From the NCBI GenBank assembly GCA_009903905.1, contig WYEI01000077.1:1-6192 (forward strand): a stretch of DNA of 6,192 nt. The letters are read 5' to 3'. Position numbers and translations under genes: made by a program. Source of the DNA: Pyrobaculum sp. Lineage in GTDB: Archaea; Thermoproteota; Thermoprotei; Thermoproteales; Thermoproteaceae. Under the pieces are notes generated by a model, which saw only the letters and a program-made list of their open reading frames with translations, was not told the origin of the DNA and ran no database searches. Of this stretch, positions 4,746 through 6,192 are shown one piece after another (the stretch's first letter is position 1; the number at the start of each line of letters is the position of its first letter).

Positions 4746-5185
4746 TTTCTGCGTCTATCCTCGTCTTTGTAAAGCGACGCTTTTGTAAAGTCGGCGAGCT
4801 TTCTCCGAAAGCCCCACGTTCTTCACTGGGTGCATCAATGTTTTGTAGAGACGCTTGGGGATTACGCTCAAGGCGAAGAACGTTGCGGACCGCAGAGATA
4901 AACGGTGGAGCGCAAAGTCAGCGTGGGGAATAGGCCACAGCAGGTATTGCCCAGACGATGCTACTACTATGGCGGTAAAGCCCTTAACACCCAGCCTCTT
5001 ATGCGGCAGTAGGCGCAACGGCGATTTTAACGCTATGTTTCATACTTCACAACAGGCACGCGCTGAGTCATCCACGCCGCGGCGGCCCACATTCTCTCGA
5101 CCTCCTCGGGCCGTGCTTTTCAGTGACGTCGGCTGAGGTCAGTTTTATTGGAAGATTTTTCCGAAGTGAATTCGGGATAGAAATG
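4746..5185. other. eroded region without an intact gene; possible tnpB 3' remnant
   Basis: Open frames here are short and look random, with no family pattern over any length. One stretch, about 4855-5035 on the plus strand, faintly resembles the end of an IS200/IS605-type TnpB. After a one-base shift, VADR (4882-4893) continues as EINGGAQSQRGE (4895-4930), comparable to the RuvC-III DRDxNxAxNI segment. A tail AVKPLTPSLL and RRNGDFNAM then follows in the first frame. Zinc-finger cysteines are not clearly present. A perfect 6-bp hairpin GCTTTC-TCC-GAAAGC lies at 4798-4812. The remnant call is weak. Confidence 0.3.
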
Positions 5186-5195
5186 CTTAAAAATA
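5186..5195 (+). promoter_or_regulatory. peroxiredoxin promoter (TATA box)
   Basis: CTTAAAAATA, preceded by purine-rich GATAGAAAT as a possible TFB element, is centred 23.5 nt before the ATG at 5214 but only about 15 nt before the ATG at 5205. This supports 5214 as the leaderless start. A perfect 10-bp palindrome GGTCATGACC (5210-5219) is centred on that start codon and could be fortuitous. Confidence 0.7.
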
Positions 5196-5213
5196 CCAAG
5201 GTAGATGACGGTC

Positions 5214-5870
5214 ATGACCACAGAAGTGAAAGGTCCGTACCTAGGGATGAAAATACCGGAGGATCTATGCTTCAAAACAGACGCTGGCGAGAAGTGCTTC
5301 CGCGACTATAAGGGCAGGTGGTTGTTGCTCTTCAGTCACCCCGCCGACTTTACGCCGGTGTGTACCACCGAGTTCGTGGCGTTCTCTAGGAAGTATGAGG
5401 AGTTTAAGAAGAGAGGCGTCGAGCTTCTGGGCCTCAGCGTAGACACCAACTACAGCCACATAGAGTGGAAGAGGCAGATCGAGCAGGCCTTCGGCGTCAA
5501 GGTTCCGTTCCCCATAATTGCAGATGTGGACATGAAAGTGGCGTCGATCTTCAACGCCGTGCCGCCTGGGCAGAACCTGACGGTGAGAACAGTCGCATTG
5601 ATAGACCCAGACCTAAAGCTTGCCTGGTTCGCCGCGTATCCCTACACCAACGGCCGCAACGTTGACGAGATACTGCGCGTAATCGACGCTATTCAGTTCA
5701 GCTACAAGTACGGCTATGCCACGCCAGCCGACTGGAAGCCCGGCGACCCGGTCATCGTCCCGCCTCCGCCCACAGTTCAAGAGGCTGATAAGAGGCTCAA
5801 GGAGCCCGGCATCGAGTGCAAGTATTGGTGGTTCTGCACCAAGAAGTACGAACTTGTGGTAAAGGCCTAA
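5214..5870 (+). CDS. peroxiredoxin, Prx6-type archaeal thioredoxin peroxidase
   Basis: A thiol peroxidase of 218 residues that reduces hydrogen peroxide and organic hydroperoxides in the cytoplasm. The active site FSHPADFTPVCTTE carries the peroxidatic Cys50 with Thr47 and Pro43; Arg125 (NLTVRTVAL) completes the pocket. The long C-terminal arm ends in GIECKYWWFCTKK with Cys202 and Cys208. They are spaced six apart like the two C-terminal cysteines of the Aeropyrum pernix enzyme, so a two-cysteine mechanism with C-terminal resolving cysteine is likely. Such proteins form rings of five dimers. The ATG at 5214 is chosen over 5205 because of the promoter distance, and it gives Cys50, the family numbering. 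A T-tract follows the stop. The downstream gene is convergent. Two more cysteines (19 and 28) lie near the N-terminus. Confidence 0.96.
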   Translation: MTTEVKGPYLGMKIPEDLCFKTDAGEKCFRDYKGRWLLLFSHPADFTPVCTTEFVAFSRKYEEFKKRGVELLGLSVDTNYSHIEWKRQIEQAFGVKVPFPIIADVDMKVASIFNAVPPGQNLTVRTVALIDPDLKLAWFAAYPYTNGRNVDEILRVIDAIQFSYKYGYATPADWKPGDPVIVPPPPTVQEADKRLKEPGIECKYWWFCTKKYELVVKA

Positions 5871-6192
5871 AACCAGTCTGTGAGTTTTTTCAACACTATC
5901 TCCACATATCTAATTCTCTTTCTGAACCTCTTAGGCGCCCATCTCTCGAGTTCTTGCATGTCGTTGTAGGCGGCGTAGGCCGCCCTCCAGATCTTCATAG
6001 GTAGCCCCACGTCTGCGTATATGTAGCCGCCCGGGATTCGGGGGATGTACAGCTTCTCCACCGCCATCCCCAGGTCTACGTCGAAGCGGTAGGCGAAGCG
6101 GTCGAAGAGGGCGAAGGCGGCGAGGAACCTGGCGGCGCGGTCGTTAAGCGAGAGCTTCACCACGTCGGCGAACCACCGGTTCTGCCAGAGGG
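5867..6192 (-). CDS. hypothetical protein, 3' part (5' end beyond the window)
   Basis: I do not recognise this protein. The frame is open from the window edge (first full codon at 6190) to a TAG at 5869-5867, giving about 107 residues. A GTG at 6163 lies inside the continuing frame (upstream residues LWQNRWFADV), so the true start is probably outside. The visible part is basic and aromatic, with LNDRAARFLAAFALFDRF, YIPRIPGGYIYADVGLP, WRAAYAAYNDMQELERW and a basic tail RFRKRIRYVEIVLKKLTDW. It has no signal peptide, membrane helix or cysteine motif. It meets the peroxiredoxin gene tail to tail with a 4-bp overlap of the two stop regions. High GC and coding-like composition argue that it is real. 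Confidence 0.7.
   Translation of the reverse strand, partial: LWQNRWFADVVKLSLNDRAARFLAAFALFDRFAYRFDVDLGMAVEKLYIPRIPGGYIYADVGLPMKIWRAAYAAYNDMQELERWAPKRFRKRIRYVEIVLKKLTDWF
5885..5890 (+). terminator. T-tract terminator of the peroxiredoxin gene
   Basis: Six T in a row begin 15 nt after the peroxiredoxin stop codon, the kind of U-rich signal that ends archaeal transcription. No hairpin is needed. The tract lies inside the 3' end of the convergent gene. Confidence 0.45.

Noticed and set aside
4766..4796. Repeated TTTGTAAAG (4766-4774 and 4782-4790), considered as a CRISPR or iteron repeat.
   Set aside because: There are only two copies of nine bases, 16 nt apart, and the similarity does not extend; no spacer-repeat structure exists in the window.
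4755..5018. A minus-strand frame of 87 codons in the region before the peroxiredoxin gene.
   Set aside because: It has no recognisable pattern, promoter or neighbour support, and competes with an equally weak plus-strand reading.

Overview
The window looks like chromosomal DNA of a hyperthermophilic crenarchaeon of the Thermoproteales, most likely Pyrobaculum or a close relative. The signs are: a tRNA-Asp gene with an encoded CCA end and a non-canonical intron in the T-loop; leaderless genes with a TATA-like element centred 22-25 nt before the start codon; a PaREP2-type protein known from this group; archaeal-type QueC, DUF72, nitrilase and Prx6-type peroxiredoxin genes; and dense gene packing with convergent overlaps. 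The genus is an inference, as no database search was possible.

Layout. 1-349 (+): 3' part of queC (preQ0 synthesis, archaeosine branch). 350-463: short intergenic stretch with GC-rich hairpins and a candidate box C/D guide RNA on the minus strand that overlaps the end of the next gene. 464-1246 (-): nitrilase-superfamily amidohydrolase. 1273-1887 (+): LysE-family exporter, divergent from the nitrilase; each promoter abuts or overlaps the other gene's start codon. 1849-2562 (-): DUF72 protein, overlapping lysE tail to tail by 39 bp. 2607-2814 (+): twice-frameshifted remnant of a small antitoxin-like protein. 2854-2949 (+): tRNA-Asp(GTC) with an 18-nt intron between T-loop positions 56 and 57.

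2950-4745 appears to be a small decayed integrated element downstream of tRNA-Asp. It starts with two adjoining palindromes, carries one large gene (3059-4423, -, PaREP2-like) and ends at 4713-4745 with a 33-bp copy of the tRNA-Asp 3' part. That copy matches the intact gene base for base except that it lacks the intron. This is the expected footprint of tRNA-targeted integration. It also suggests that the intron now in the intact tRNA was gained after integration, splitting the attachment core. No integrase is visible. 4746-5185 holds no intact gene, only eroded sequence that may include the 3' end of a tnpB-like transposase gene.

5214-5870 (+): peroxiredoxin with a strong leaderless promoter and a T-tract after its stop. 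5867-6192 (-): 3' part of an unrecognised gene, meeting the peroxiredoxin gene stop to stop. The housekeeping genes are mostly single transcription units with unrelated roles (tRNA modification, amide hydrolysis, amino-acid export, peroxide defence). The coherent story of the window is the tRNA-Asp integration site and its intron.
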